Positions 11,601-19,901 of a stretch of DNA of 64,000 bases are shown piece after piece. Position numbers and translations under genes: made by a program. The DNA is from Miniimonas arenae (GTDB taxonomy: Bacteria; Actinomycetota; Actinomycetes; Actinomycetales; Beutenbergiaceae), in assembly GCF_006351005.1 (NCBI RefSeq), contig NZ_VENP01000006.1:21119-85118 (forward strand). The letters run 5' to 3'. Below the pieces are notes generated by a model that saw only the letters and a list, made by a program, of their open reading frames with translations, was not told where the DNA came from and ran no database searches. Each line of letters starts with the position of its first letter. Positions within the stretch are counted from its first letter, which is position 1.

Positions 11601-12147
11601 ACATCGCCATGAGCAGGTGCGGCGACATCGCGGGGTCGTCGAGCAACTCCCGGCGGGTGTCGCTCCAGCGCTGCTCGAACGCCAGGCCGGAGCTCACCTC
11701 GTCCGCGACCTCGAGCTCGGGCGGTAGGCCCGCGGCGATCGCGTGGCGGGTGAGGATGCGCTGCGCGAACGCGTGTAGCGTGCCGATCGCCGCCGCGTCG
11801 AGGTCCTCCAGGCCCGCGGTCGCGCGCCGCTCGCGCAGGCTGGGTGCACCGCCATCGATGTCGACCGCGCCGCCGTCGGCCCCGCCTCGTCGCACCGCTC
11901 GCTCCGCCCGCTCGACGGCCTCGAACGCGGACCGGAGCCGCGCTCGCAGCTCGGCGCCCGCCTTCTCCGTGAACGTGACGGCCGCGATGCTCGCGAGCGG
12001 CACGCCGTCGTCCAGCACGAGGGTGCGGATCCGCTCCACGAGCGCACGCGTCTTGCCCGAGCCCGCGCCGGCCTCGACGAACAGCGAGGTCGCCGTGTCG
12101 GTGCGGATCCGCCTCCGCGCGGCGGCGTCGGTGAGCGGCGCGCTCAC
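8644..12147 (-). CDS. UvrD/AddA-like helicase-nuclease
   Basis: A 1167-aa superfamily 1A helicase joined to a C-terminal PD-(D/E)XK nuclease. Visible motor motifs are Q motif and Walker A (FVEAGAGSGKT), Ia (AAVTFTEKAGAELRARL), Walker B (ALLLDEFQDTDPIQ), III (FVVGDPKQSIYRFRRADI), IV (LATNFRTTRPIL), V (MTVHAAKGLEFPVVVLSGL) and VI (RRLLYVAATRARDHL). The nuclease core reads GFIDLLVRD then VTVVDYKTD. This layout matches AddA/RecB, enzymes that process double-strand breaks for recombination. The GTG start overlaps the stop of the partner by 4 nt. It is more AddA-like than AdnB-like; which repair pathway it serves is not settled by sequence. Confidence 0.88.
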   Translation of the reverse strand: MSAPLTDAAARRRIRTDTATSLFVEAGAGSGKTRALVERIRTLVLDDGVPLASIAAVTFTEKAGAELRARLRSAFEAVERAERAVRRGGADGGAVDIDGGAPSLRERRATAGLEDLDAAAIGTLHAFAQRILTRHAIAAGLPPELEVADEVSSGLAFEQRWSDTRRELLDDPAMSPHLLMAMSAGVTLEHLRALARAFGNDWDLADERVPPPEDVAVALPEVDLLAARARELAGRAIECTDPSDRFLERLAAIGEWGRGLGVAADARERYAALGAAVALKTSYGRAKSWPDLAGLREDCSSLIADAKAAADAVTDATLRPLAAWIARRVVADARARATDGRLEFHDLLVLARELLRRDASVRAALQRDFGALLLDEFQDTDPIQVELAVRIAAGADGGAADWHDIATPPGSLFVVGDPKQSIYRFRRADIRVFLDVADWFGPEARTGLATNFRTTRPILDWVNAVFGRLIAAQDAAQPAYQALAPHREAVGVGPPVAALGARAHEDLPRAGASVLREREAADVAAVLARAKAEGWTVVDDKNRDENGAPVERAMSWHDVAVLVPARTSLPYLEDALEAAGIPFRAESSSLVYSAPEVRALMAAARAVADPADTFAVVTALRSQLYGCGDDDLWTWRRDGGSFSLLAPVHEDTARAGHPVARALTHLRDVRRDVRWSTPSEVLARLVADRRMLEVPATSQRRAREQWRRLRYVVDQARAWSEVAHGGLSAYLEWAARQADESSRVAEAILPETDVDAVRIMTVHAAKGLEFPVVVLSGLTSQPISPRGVRVLWTDIGYEVRLKADVQTEEFEAAQPVDEQMDSLERRRLLYVAATRARDHLVVSLHRKAGTGGQRTNAELLAVEGEGVRGATVFEAGTHPVTVDLPRDPVAPPPWAEWSARVEAAQARSRRVPVISPSGLEGTDPAVALGGSGARWDVIDLAEAFVGGGDLAEAADGAPSDLDPADGAPPVGGSRADGPPSEFDPADGPATEGGWAKGARDVELPPWSKGRDGTAVGRAVHGVLQSLDLATSEGVDGAVAAQCVAEGVVEHADVVAALVRSALASPLVRWAAEREHWPETFVGAPLDDDRVLEGFIDLLVRDTDGRVTVVDYKTDAVPVGALGLRTAYYAPQLRAYADALRAAGVDVVRAVLLFLNPAGAVERDVSLG

Positions 12148-15100
12148 GGCTCCCCCTCGCCGTCGTTCGCAGCGTCGGCAGGGCCGCCGGCCGCGACTGC
12201 CTCAGCTGCGGCCGCGGCGTCCGGGTCGGTGAGCGTGAGGAACGCGCGCAGCGCGGGATCATGACGCTGGCGCTCCCACCGCTCGCGGGCCTCGCCGTGC
12301 CCGAGGCCGTCCGGGTTGCAGTACCAGCACTGCACCCAGGAGAAGTCCGGCTTCTCCGGGGGCACGGGCGGCAGGATGCCGGCCGCGACGGAGTCCACGA
12401 GCGTGCCCACGGCCCGGCGATAGGCCCGCTCGGTCGCCTCGTCGAGCGCGACCGTCACCCGCTTGCCCCGCCCCACCGCGCGCTTGTTGCTCTCGTCGCG
12501 CCGGACGAACCAGTACGCGGCCTCGACGGCGTCACCCGGCCGCCCGTGCCGCGCGAGCGCCGCACGGGCGTAGGCGGGCAGCTGCATCTTCTGGCCGTGC
12601 CCGACCGGATCGGTCTCGAGGTCGCCGTAGGTGCGCGCGCTCCCGGTCTTGAGGTCGGTCACGATGAGCGTGCCGTCGCCCCGACGGTCCACCCGGTCCG
12701 CACTGCCGCGCAGCCGAACCGACCCGCGCTCGACGTCGAGCACCACCGCCGGCTCTCCCGCCAGGCCGAACGTCAGCTCCGAGGCGACCACGCTCGCGCG
12801 GCGCGCGGCCCGCCAGGCGTCGTCGTCGTCGAGCATCCGCGGCAGGTCGCGCCGCAGCGTGTCGCGTTCGAGCGCCCAGAGCCGCGGGTGACCCATGAGG
12901 CCGCGCGCCGACACGCGGTCGGCCTCCTCGTCGAAGATCGCCAGCAGTCGCGCGCGATCGGCCGCCGACCAGGGTGCGCCGTCGCGCGGGAGCTCGCTCG
13001 CCTCGCGCGCGAGGCGGTCGAAGCAGCGGTGCACGAGGGTGCCGATCTCGTTCGCCGGCGGCTCGACGACCTCCTCTGGAGCCTCGAGGTGTCGCACGCC
13101 GAGCACGCGCTCCACGAAGAACGCGTGCGGGCACTGCGCGACCTGCTCGAGCGTCGTCGGCGCGACGACCCGGACGCCGTCGGCATAGTCGGGCAGACCG
13201 TCGGCAACGTGCCGCAGGTCGCCGTCGTACCGCGTGAGAGCGTCCCCCGCGCGGGCCGCGAGCATCCCGCGGGCAGCGGCCACGGTGTCGTCCTCCCACG
13301 CCTGCGCCGCGGCGGCCCGGACCCGCCACTCCTGCGCGTCGGAGAGATCGGGCGTCGCCAGCAGCGCCGCCGCGAACGACGAGCTGGACGTGCGCACGCT
13401 CTCCGGCACCCGCTCCCAGTCCGAGGCCGCGAGCTCGTGGTCACCGGCGAGCTCGCGCAGCGACGGCAGGAGGAACCGTGAGGGGTGCCGCTGCGTGCTG
13501 CGCCGCAGGTCGCCCCGGGGAAACGAGGCGAGCGCCGGCGCCGCTGCGAGCGCCGCGAGGACCGCGCGGTGCAGCGCGTCGACACGGGTACGCAGGGGCG
13601 CCAGCCCGCCGGCGAGCCGCGCCGCCGAGCCCAGCAGCGCATCCTCACGGACGCGTCCCGGGCACAGGTCCTCGGCGAGCCCGACGACGAACACCGCGTC
13701 GACGTCGAGCAGCGCGGCCTCCCCGAGCGCGCTCACGTGGACTCCCTCGCCGAAGCGCCCCACGCGGGGCACCGCGGCGTCGAGCTGCAGCGTGAGCGCC
13801 CCGACCGCCGTCGCGAGGTCGGCGCGTGCCTCCACCGCACCGAGCCCGCCGAGCGCGTCGATCGAGCCGAGGAGAGCCACCACGCCGTACTGCTCCTCGG
13901 GCGGCAGGGCGCGCAGCGCCGCCGGATCACCGACGGTGTGCTCGAAGAGCTCGCGCAGCCAGTCCGCGAGCTCGGGCCACGTGTCCAGGTCCGCCCCGCG
14001 CTCGAGCATCCCGCGCAGGTTGCCGATCGCGTTCCCGAGCGCCACCGCGTCGTCCGCGTCCTTGGTGCGGTGCGCCGCGAGCTGGGGCTGCGGGTCGTCG
14101 CCCAGGAGCAGTGCGGCCGCCTCGGCCCGGCGCTCGGCCGCGAACACGGCCGGCCGGGTCGTCCAGTCGTCGCCGCCCACCACGCCGGCCTCGCGCGCGA
14201 GCCGGTCCCAGCGGGCGAGCGGCACCACGGCGCCGTCGATCCGGATTGGCGCCTCGCCCAGCACCCGGATCACCTCGGTCCGTGCGAACCGCGACTCCGC
14301 CAGCGCGAGCAGCCCGAGGAACGCGCGCGGCACGGCGCGCTCGAGCACCGAGCGCACGCCGCGACCGTTGATGCGCACGCCCGCAGCGGCGAACCGCTCG
14401 TGCAGGAGCCGGGCGTACGGCACCGCGGCCGGGTAGAGCACGGCGATCCGCTCCGCCGGGACGTCGCGCAGCCGGCGCACCACGTGGCGGACCACGGCCC
14501 GCACCTCGTCGTCGGCGTCGGACGCATCGAGCAGCGCACCCGCGACGGCGCGCGGGTGGCCCGCCGGGACGGGGGGCACCGCGAGGCCCGCGGCGCTCAG
14601 CGAGTCGACCACGTCGCCGTCCGCGCGCCGGACGTTGGCGACGCAGGCCACCACCTCGAGCGAGCCTGCGTGGTGCAGCGCGGCCACGAGGTCGACCTCG
14701 GCCGGCTCGAGCCGGCTCGCCGCGACGAGCAGGACGTGCCCGCGCGCCGGTCGCGCCTCGAGCAGCGCCGCGGCGGCGCGCAGGAGGTCGACGCTGTCGT
14801 AGTGCCGCGCCGCCGCGCCGTCGCGCACCACCCGGTGCAACCGGACGAGCGACTCGGCGACGGGGTCCGCGGCTGCCACCGCGTCGAGCTCCTCGTCCGT
14901 CCGGTGACGCAGCTCGCGATGCGCGCGCACGAGTGCACGCACGGTGCCGGGGTGCTCCGCCACCTCCGCGAACGGGCCGTCGTCCCCGGCGAGCGCGACG
15001 CGCCAGTGGGCCGCGAGGACGGCGGTGGTCGCGGGCTGGCGGGGCGCGAGCAGCGGTGCGGCCAGCTGCTCGGCGAACCGCGCGAGCGTCGTGACCACCA

Positions 15101-15272
15101 CGCCGGCCACGGCCTCGCGAGCGAGGAACCGGCGCACCGTGAGCGCGGTGACGTTGTCAGGGACGAGGATCGTGACGAGGGCCAGCGGATCGCCGCCCTT
15201 GGCGGCGTTCACGCGCTCGCGCACGGCGTCCAGCGCGGGCCGGCCGTAGGGCTCCAGGTGCACCGTCGTCAC
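12144..15272 (-). CDS. AddB-like protein with PD-(D/E)XK nuclease, degenerate motor
   Basis: A 1042-aa partner of the adjacent helicase. The N-terminus (HLEPYGRPALDAVRERVNAAKGGDPLALVTILVPD) follows the AddB/RecC-like fold but has no Walker A. Later parts keep the AddB pattern DAVFVVGLAEDLCPGR. The C-terminal nuclease has EIGTLVHRCFD, the catalytic pair in LIVTDLKTG, and cysteines QCPHAFF and CWYC. The usual fourth Fe-S cysteine is not seen. GTG 15272 is chosen because TAGGGT (15280-15285) ends 7 nt before it; ATG 15302 is an alternative adding 10 residues. It is probably the non-motor nuclease subunit of a two-gene resection complex. Confidence 0.82.
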   Translation of the reverse strand: MTTVHLEPYGRPALDAVRERVNAAKGGDPLALVTILVPDNVTALTVRRFLAREAVAGVVVTTLARFAEQLAAPLLAPRQPATTAVLAAHWRVALAGDDGPFAEVAEHPGTVRALVRAHRELRHRTDEELDAVAAADPVAESLVRLHRVVRDGAAARHYDSVDLLRAAAALLEARPARGHVLLVAASRLEPAEVDLVAALHHAGSLEVVACVANVRRADGDVVDSLSAAGLAVPPVPAGHPRAVAGALLDASDADDEVRAVVRHVVRRLRDVPAERIAVLYPAAVPYARLLHERFAAAGVRINGRGVRSVLERAVPRAFLGLLALAESRFARTEVIRVLGEAPIRIDGAVVPLARWDRLAREAGVVGGDDWTTRPAVFAAERRAEAAALLLGDDPQPQLAAHRTKDADDAVALGNAIGNLRGMLERGADLDTWPELADWLRELFEHTVGDPAALRALPPEEQYGVVALLGSIDALGGLGAVEARADLATAVGALTLQLDAAVPRVGRFGEGVHVSALGEAALLDVDAVFVVGLAEDLCPGRVREDALLGSAARLAGGLAPLRTRVDALHRAVLAALAAAPALASFPRGDLRRSTQRHPSRFLLPSLRELAGDHELAASDWERVPESVRTSSSSFAAALLATPDLSDAQEWRVRAAAAQAWEDDTVAAARGMLAARAGDALTRYDGDLRHVADGLPDYADGVRVVAPTTLEQVAQCPHAFFVERVLGVRHLEAPEEVVEPPANEIGTLVHRCFDRLAREASELPRDGAPWSAADRARLLAIFDEEADRVSARGLMGHPRLWALERDTLRRDLPRMLDDDDAWRAARRASVVASELTFGLAGEPAVVLDVERGSVRLRGSADRVDRRGDGTLIVTDLKTGSARTYGDLETDPVGHGQKMQLPAYARAALARHGRPGDAVEAAYWFVRRDESNKRAVGRGKRVTVALDEATERAYRRAVGTLVDSVAAGILPPVPPEKPDFSWVQCWYCNPDGLGHGEARERWERQRHDPALRAFLTLTDPDAAAAAEAVAAGGPADAANDGEGEP

Positions 15273-15354
15273 GGATGCGACCCTATCCAGGCGATCCGAC
15301 ATCGGAGCCGGATCCGCCTGCGCGCTCCCCCGCGCCGGAGCTCGCCAGACACGG

Positions 15355-15386
15355 CGAAGCCCCCGCTCGAAGGAGCGGGGGCTTCG
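15355..15386 (-). terminator. Intrinsic terminator after tRNA-Glu
   Basis: A perfect 14-bp inverted repeat (CGAAGCCCCCGCTC and its complement) around a 4-nt loop, directly after the encoded CCA end of tRNA-Glu. There is no strong U tract, which is common for GC-rich actinobacterial terminators. It can also act on the opposite strand. Confidence 0.8.
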
Positions 15387-15387
15387 A

Positions 15388-15463
15388 TGGTGACCCCAGC
15401 GGGATTCGAACCCGCGTTACCGCCGTGAGAGGGCGGCGTACTAGGCCGCTATACGATGGGGCC
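15388..15463 (-). tRNA. tRNA-Glu (anticodon CTC)
   Basis: A 76-nt cloverleaf on the minus strand starting GGCCCCA. The anticodon arm is CCGCC-CTCTCAC-GGCGG, giving anticodon CTC (Glu, GAG). The T arm has GGTTCGAATCC. The acceptor closes with TGGGGTC and discriminator A, and CCA is encoded. It lies downstream of tRNA-Gln and probably in the same transcript. Confidence 0.97.
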
Positions 15464-15545
15464 GTCACACATGTCCGGCGAACCGGGCCTCGAAGACCTT
15501 ACCCGATGCTCGCCGTGAAGCGAAATCGAGCGGGTCTGCGCTGCG

Positions 15546-15617
15546 CTGGGGTACCAGGACTCGAACCTAGACTAACTGAACCAGAATCAGTCGTGCTGCC
15601 AATTACACCATACCCCA
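15546..15617 (-). tRNA. tRNA-Gln (anticodon CTG)
   Basis: A 72-nt cloverleaf starting TGGGGTATGGTGTAATTGG. The anticodon arm is ACTGA-TTCTGGT-TCAGT, giving anticodon CTG (Gln, CAG). The T arm has GGTTCGAGTCC. The acceptor closes with TACCCCA and discriminator G; CCA is not encoded here. In actinobacteria this tRNA is normally first charged with Glu by the non-discriminating GluRS encoded 1 kb away and then amidated by GatCAB. Confidence 0.97.
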
Positions 15618-15684
15618 AGGGGGTATCCGGGCCCGGTTCGGTGCGCCTTTCGGGCGCCCGCCTCGGCCGTTCAACCGACGGGTG

Positions 15685-15714
15685 ACTCTACCCGCTCATC
15701 GTGGGATCGACCAA
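15685..15714 (-). promoter_or_regulatory. Probable promoter of the tRNA-Gln/tRNA-Glu unit
   Basis: Reading the minus strand, TTGGTC (15709-15714) and TAGAGT (15685-15690) are 18 bp apart. They lie about 68 nt upstream of the mature tRNA-Gln 5' end, a normal distance for a processed leader. The rest of 15618-15805 holds short GC hairpins but no open reading frame I would defend. Confidence 0.45.
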
Positions 15715-15805
15715 ACCGGGGGCTTCCGTGGCCCGCCGGCCGTCGGTGGGTCTGCCGCCGCAGGGCTGACAGCAGACCGACCTGCGGGCTCTGCCGTGGA
15801 ACGCG

Positions 15806-16669
15806 TCACAGCCCCAGCAGCCCCTGCACCTCGCCCAGCGAGTGCACGACGGCGATCCCCGCCTCGCGCGCGACGTCCGGGTCCTCGAGGTGGACGCCTC
15901 CGCGGCGGGCGCCCGGCCGGTCCAGCCACACGGCCCGCAGGCCCGCGCGCTGCGCGGCCAGGGCGTCGGTGTCCAGCTCGTCGCCCACGTAGAGCGTCTC
16001 GCCCGGCTCGGTGCCCAGCAGCCTGCACGCCTCGAGGAACACGCGGGGGTCGGGCTTGCCGACGCCCAGCTCGTCCAGCGTCACGAGCAGTGGCACGTCG
16101 TCGGCGAACCCCGTGGCCGCGAGCTTGCGCGTCTGCATCGCGCGCGAGGCGTTGGTGAGCGCCCCGACGGCGAGGCCGGTCGACCGCAGCGCCGCGACCG
16201 CGTCCAGGGCGTCCTCGTGCGCGCGCCAGCCGGACTCGAAGCCCGCGAGGTAGACCGCCTCCCACTCCCCGAAGGTCTCCTCCGGGATCGCCGGCCCCGC
16301 GAGGGCCTCGTGCACCTCCTGCGCGCGCAGCAGCCGCTGCGCGGACTGGCTGAGCTCGCCGCGGGTGTAGCGCCGGAACGCGCCCTGCGCGTCGGCCCGC
16401 CACACGTCCAGCGCCCGGGCGCGGCCACCCGCGTCCAGGTGCGGCAGATAGGCAGCCGCCACGGCGTCGATCCCGGCCGCGAACGCCGCGCGGGTGTCCA
16501 CGAGCGTGTCGTCGACGTCGAGCAGCACGCCCCGTACGCCGTCGTACCCTGCCGTGGCTCGCCCGGGCAGGGCTCGCCCGGGCAGGGCTGGTCCGGGAGC
16601 GGGCGACGCACCGTCGACTCCCGCGTCGGTCACAGCGCCCGACAGCCGGTCGGGCGCGCCGCCCCTCAC
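15806..16669 (-). CDS. HAD-superfamily hydrolase (phosphatase-like)
   Basis: A 287-aa protein. About 40 N-terminal residues include the repeated PGRALPGRA stretch. The HAD core follows: motif [14 protein letters not shown], motif II LTNAS (residues about 165), a Lys in [12 protein letters not shown], and motif [15 protein letters not shown]. The cap domain sits between motifs I and II, as in subfamily I phosphatases of the Gph/YjjG type. The GTG start overlaps the gltX stop by 4 nt. An internal GTG (VTDAGVD) would give a shorter N-terminus. The substrate is unknown. Confidence 0.85.
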   Translation of the reverse strand: MRGGAPDRLSGAVTDAGVDGASPAPGPALPGRALPGRATAGYDGVRGVLLDVDDTLVDTRAAFAAGIDAVAAAYLPHLDAGGRARALDVWRADAQGAFRRYTRGELSQSAQRLLRAQEVHEALAGPAIPEETFGEWEAVYLAGFESGWRAHEDALDAVAALRSTGLAVGALTNASRAMQTRKLAATGFADDVPLLVTLDELGVGKPDPRVFLEACRLLGTEPGETLYVGDELDTDALAAQRAGLRAVWLDRPGARRGGVHLEDPDVAREAGIAVVHSLGEVQGLLGL

Positions 16670-18153
16670 AGCGTGGTGCGCAGCGCCGCCAGCCGCGCGA
16701 GCGTCGAGTCGCGACCGAGGATCTCCATCGACTCGAACAGCGGCGGCGAGACCCGCCGGCCCGAGACGGCCACCCGCAGCGGGCCGAACGCGAGCCGCGG
16801 CTTGATACCCAGGCCGTCGACGATGGCGAGGCGAAGGGCGGAGGAGATGCTCGCCGTCGTGAACTCGTCCACGTCGGTGAGCGCGGCGATCGCGGCGTCG
16901 AGGACGTCCGCGGCGCCCTCCTTCAGGGTGCCGCGCGCGTCCTCCTCGACGACGAGCTCGGCGTCCGGGACGAGCAGGAACCCGAGCATGCCGGGCGCCT
17001 CGCCGAGCAGGACCATGCGCTCCTGCACGAGGGGCGCGGCGGCGTCCAGGATCGCCCGCTCGCGGTTCGTGAGCGCCTCGTAGGTGTCGGCCGAGAGCAG
17101 CCCCGGAAGGTAGGGCACGAGGCGCGCGCGGAAGTCCGCGGGCGCCAGCAGGCGGATGTGCTGCGCGTTGATCGCCTCGGCCTTGGCCAGGTCGAACTGG
17201 GCCGGGTTCGGGTTGACGTCGCGGATGTCGAACGCGGCGATGAGCTCGGGCATCGTGAAGACGTCGCGGTCCGGGCCGATCGCCCAGCCGAGCAGCGCGA
17301 GGTAGTTGAGCAGCCCCTCGGGGATGAAGCCGCGCTCGCGGTGGTGGAAGAGGTTGGACTCCGGGTCGCGCTTGGAGAGCTTCTTGTTGCCCTCGCCGCG
17401 CACGAGCGGCATGTGCCCGAACTCGGGCACCCGGTCGGCGATGCCGAGCTCCACGAGCGCGCGGTAGAGCGCGATCTGCCGCGGCGTCGAGGACAGCAGG
17501 TCCTCCCCGCGCAGCACCTGCGTCACGCCCATGAGGGCGTCGTCGACGGGGTTGACCAGCGTGTACAGCGGCTTGCCGTCGGCGCGCACCACGACGTAGT
17601 CGGGCACCGAGCCGGCCTTGAACGTGACCTCGCCGCGGATGAGGTCGGTGAAGGTGAGGTCCTCGTCGGGCATCCGCAGGCGCCAGACCGGCTCGCGGCC
17701 CTCCGCGCGGTAGGCCTGCGCCTGCTCGGGCGTGAGGTCGCGCTCGGCGTTGTCGTAGCCCATCTGCGGCGGGCGGCCCGCCGCGAGGTTGCGCGCCTCG
17801 ATCTCCTCGGGCGTCGAGAACGACGGGTAGACGTACCCGCCCTCGCGCAGCCGCTCGATGACGTCGGCGTAGATCTCCGAGCGCTGCGACTGCCGGTACG
17901 GGCCGTGCGGGCCGCCGACCTCGATGCCCTCGTCCCAGTCGATGCCGAGCCAGCGCAGCGACTCCACGATCGCGGCGTAGGACTCCTCGGAGTCGCGCGC
18001 GGCGTCGGTGTCCTCGATGCGGAAGACGAACGTGCCGCCCGTGTGCCGGGCCTGGGCCCAGTTGAACAGCGCCGTGCGGATCATCCCGACGTGCGGAATG
18101 CCGGTGGGCGAGGGACAGAAGCGGACGGTCACGTCAGAGGTGGGGGCGCTCAC
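16666..18153 (-). CDS. gltX: Glutamyl-tRNA synthetase
   Basis: A 495-aa class I synthetase. The HIGH-type motif is in [12 protein letters not shown] near residue 15, and FRIEDTD follows. The KLSKR loop sits in [13 protein letters not shown] at about residue 255. The C-terminal anticodon-binding domain completes the usual length. It charges tRNA-Glu and, in organisms relying on GatCAB, also tRNA-Gln; both tRNAs lie 1-1.3 kb downstream on the same strand. The GTG start has no Shine-Dalgarno, but TACGCT lies 8 nt upstream, suggesting a very short or absent leader. Confidence 0.97.
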   Translation of the reverse strand: MSAPTSDVTVRFCPSPTGIPHVGMIRTALFNWAQARHTGGTFVFRIEDTDAARDSEESYAAIVESLRWLGIDWDEGIEVGGPHGPYRQSQRSEIYADVIERLREGGYVYPSFSTPEEIEARNLAAGRPPQMGYDNAERDLTPEQAQAYRAEGREPVWRLRMPDEDLTFTDLIRGEVTFKAGSVPDYVVVRADGKPLYTLVNPVDDALMGVTQVLRGEDLLSSTPRQIALYRALVELGIADRVPEFGHMPLVRGEGNKKLSKRDPESNLFHHRERGFIPEGLLNYLALLGWAIGPDRDVFTMPELIAAFDIRDVNPNPAQFDLAKAEAINAQHIRLLAPADFRARLVPYLPGLLSADTYEALTNRERAILDAAAPLVQERMVLLGEAPGMLGFLLVPDAELVVEEDARGTLKEGAADVLDAAIAALTDVDEFTTASISSALRLAIVDGLGIKPRLAFGPLRVAVSGRRVSPPLFESMEILGRDSTLARLAALRTTL

Positions 18154-18206
18154 GGGAGTCCAGCGTAGGTGCTGCCCCGCCGCAACCCTCTCGGGGCCCG
18201 GCGTTG

Positions 18207-18980
18207 TCAGCGGCGCAGCACGGGGTTGGACAGCCGGCCGATCCCCTCGACCTCGACGTCCACCCGCTGACCCGCCACGATCGGCCCGACCCCCGCGGGC
18301 GTGCCGGTCAGGATGACGTCACCCGGCAGCAGCGTGAAGATGCCGCTCACGAACGAGATGAGCTCGGAGACCCCCACGATCATCTGGGAGGTGCGCCCGT
18401 CCTGGACGAGCTCGCCGTCCACCCAGGTGCGCACCGCGAGGTCACCCGGGTCCAGGTCGGTGACGAGCACCGGCCCCAGCGGGCAGGAGGAGTCGAACGC
18501 CTTCTTCAGCGCCCACGGCCCGGTCACGCCCTTGTCACGCGCCGTGACGTCGTTGGCCACCGTGTAGCCCCACACCACGTCGAGCGCCCGCGAGACGGGC
18601 ACGTCCTTGCAGATCCGCGCGATCACGACGGCGAGCTCGCCCTCGTAGTGCACGTTGCTGGAGTAGGCGGGCAGCACGATCGGGTCGTCGGGACCCACCA
18701 CGGCCGTGTTCGGCTTGAGGAAGATCATCGGCTCCTCGGGCACCGCGTTGCCGAGCTCGGCCGCGTGCTCGGCGTAGTTGCGCCCGACCCCGACCACCTT
18801 CGAGCGCGGGATGACCGGCGCGAGCAGCCGCACGCCGTCGGCCGGGAGCACCTGCCCGGTGCGCTCGACGCCCACGTACAGCGGGTCACCCTTGAGGAGC
18901 GCGTAGGACGCGGCCTCGCCCTCCCCCTCGACGACGGCGTAGCGGGGGTCGTCGCCGACGGCGACACGAGCGATGCGCAT
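18207..18980 (-). CDS. Fumarylacetoacetate hydrolase-family protein
   Basis: A 257-aa protein. Residues about 60-255 form the FAH fold: [32 protein letters not shown], the metal-binding [11 protein letters not shown], and [26 protein letters not shown] then closes the domain. Relatives hydrolyse or isomerise ring-cleavage products or decarboxylate oxaloacetate; there is no catabolic cluster here to choose among them. ATG 18980 is preceded by TAGGGT with a 6-nt gap (18987-18992), so the mRNA is probably leaderless. Confidence 0.9.
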   Translation of the reverse strand: MRIARVAVGDDPRYAVVEGEGEAASYALLKGDPLYVGVERTGQVLPADGVRLLAPVIPRSKVVGVGRNYAEHAAELGNAVPEEPMIFLKPNTAVVGPDDPIVLPAYSSNVHYEGELAVVIARICKDVPVSRALDVVWGYTVANDVTARDKGVTGPWALKKAFDSSCPLGPVLVTDLDPGDLAVRTWVDGELVQDGRTSQMIVGVSELISFVSGIFTLLPGDVILTGTPAGVGPIVAGQRVDVEVEGIGRLSNPVLRR

Positions 18981-19029
18981 GCGGCCACCCTAACCGGGGG
19001 CGCGGGTCAGCGGTCGGGTCAGCGCCGGG

Positions 19030-19827
19030 TCAGCGCCGGGCGAGGACCTCCGTGTGCACGACCGTGAAGATCCCGTCGTCCGACTCCGCCCACGTCCGCC
19101 AGGCCGCGGCGAGCCGCTCGAGCTCGTCCGTGGTCGCGAAGCCGAGCTCGACGGCGTCGCGCGCCACCCCGGAGCGCGTGATCCGGTCCGCCCAGGACCC
19201 GCCCCAGAACTCCCGCATCTCCGGGTCCGCGAAGCACCACGTCGAGGTGGAGACGCTGTGGTCGGTGAACCCGGCCTCGCGCACCCAGCCCAGCAGCCGC
19301 CGTCCCGCGTCCGGCTCCGCGCCGTTCGCCCGCGCGACCTGGGAGTACAGGTACAGCCAGTCGTCGAGCCCGGGGACCTGCGGGAACCACTGCATCCCGC
19401 CGTAGTCGGCGTCGCGCACGGCCAGCACACCGCCGGGGCGCAGGACGCGGCGCATCTCCCGCAGCGCGCCGACCGGGTCGACGAGGTGCTGCAGCACCTG
19501 GTGGGCGTGCACGACGTCGAAGCTCTCCGCCACGTACGGCAGCGCCATCACGTCGCCCGGCTCGAACAGCACGTTGTCCACTCCGCGGGCGGCGGCCACC
19601 TCACCCGCCTTGAGCAGCACCTCCCGGGAGGAGTCGATCCCCACGACGCGGCCGGGCGAGACGCGCTCGGCCAGGTCGACCGTGATCGTGCCCGGCCCGC
19701 AGCCCACGTCGAGGAGGTCGAGCCCGGGGCCGAGGTCGTCCAGGAGGTAGGCGGCGGAGTTCTCCGCGGTGCGCCACGTGTGGTTGCGCAGCACGCTCTC
19801 GCTGTGACCGTGGATGTAGTGCGGCAT
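19030..19827 (-). CDS. SAM-dependent methyltransferase
   Basis: A 265-aa class I methyltransferase. Motif I is LLDVGCGPGTITVDLA (residues about 42-55), motif II VVGIDSS, then FEPGDVMALPY and the FDVVHAHQVLQHL region. RRVLRPGGVLAVRDADY completes the Rossmann core, similar to methyltransferase domain 11/25 proteins. ATG 19827 has a strong AGGAGG Shine-Dalgarno, so longer upstream readings are rejected. The acceptor substrate is unknown. Confidence 0.9.
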   Translation of the reverse strand: MPHYIHGHSESVLRNHTWRTAENSAAYLLDDLGPGLDLLDVGCGPGTITVDLAERVSPGRVVGIDSSREVLLKAGEVAAARGVDNVLFEPGDVMALPYVAESFDVVHAHQVLQHLVDPVGALREMRRVLRPGGVLAVRDADYGGMQWFPQVPGLDDWLYLYSQVARANGAEPDAGRRLLGWVREAGFTDHSVSTSTWCFADPEMREFWGGSWADRITRSGVARDAVELGFATTDELERLAAAWRTWAESDDGIFTVVHTEVLARR

Positions 19828-19901
19828 CACGCCTCCTCGTCGCTCCTGGGAACCGCCTCGTCGCGCTCCTTCGCCCACCGTAGCCCGGCTACCCTCGCCG
19901 G

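Noticed and set aside
8644..15272. AdnAB assignment for the helicase-nuclease pair
   Set aside because: The second protein has no Walker A and its N-terminus follows a different pattern, so AddAB-like is the safer label.
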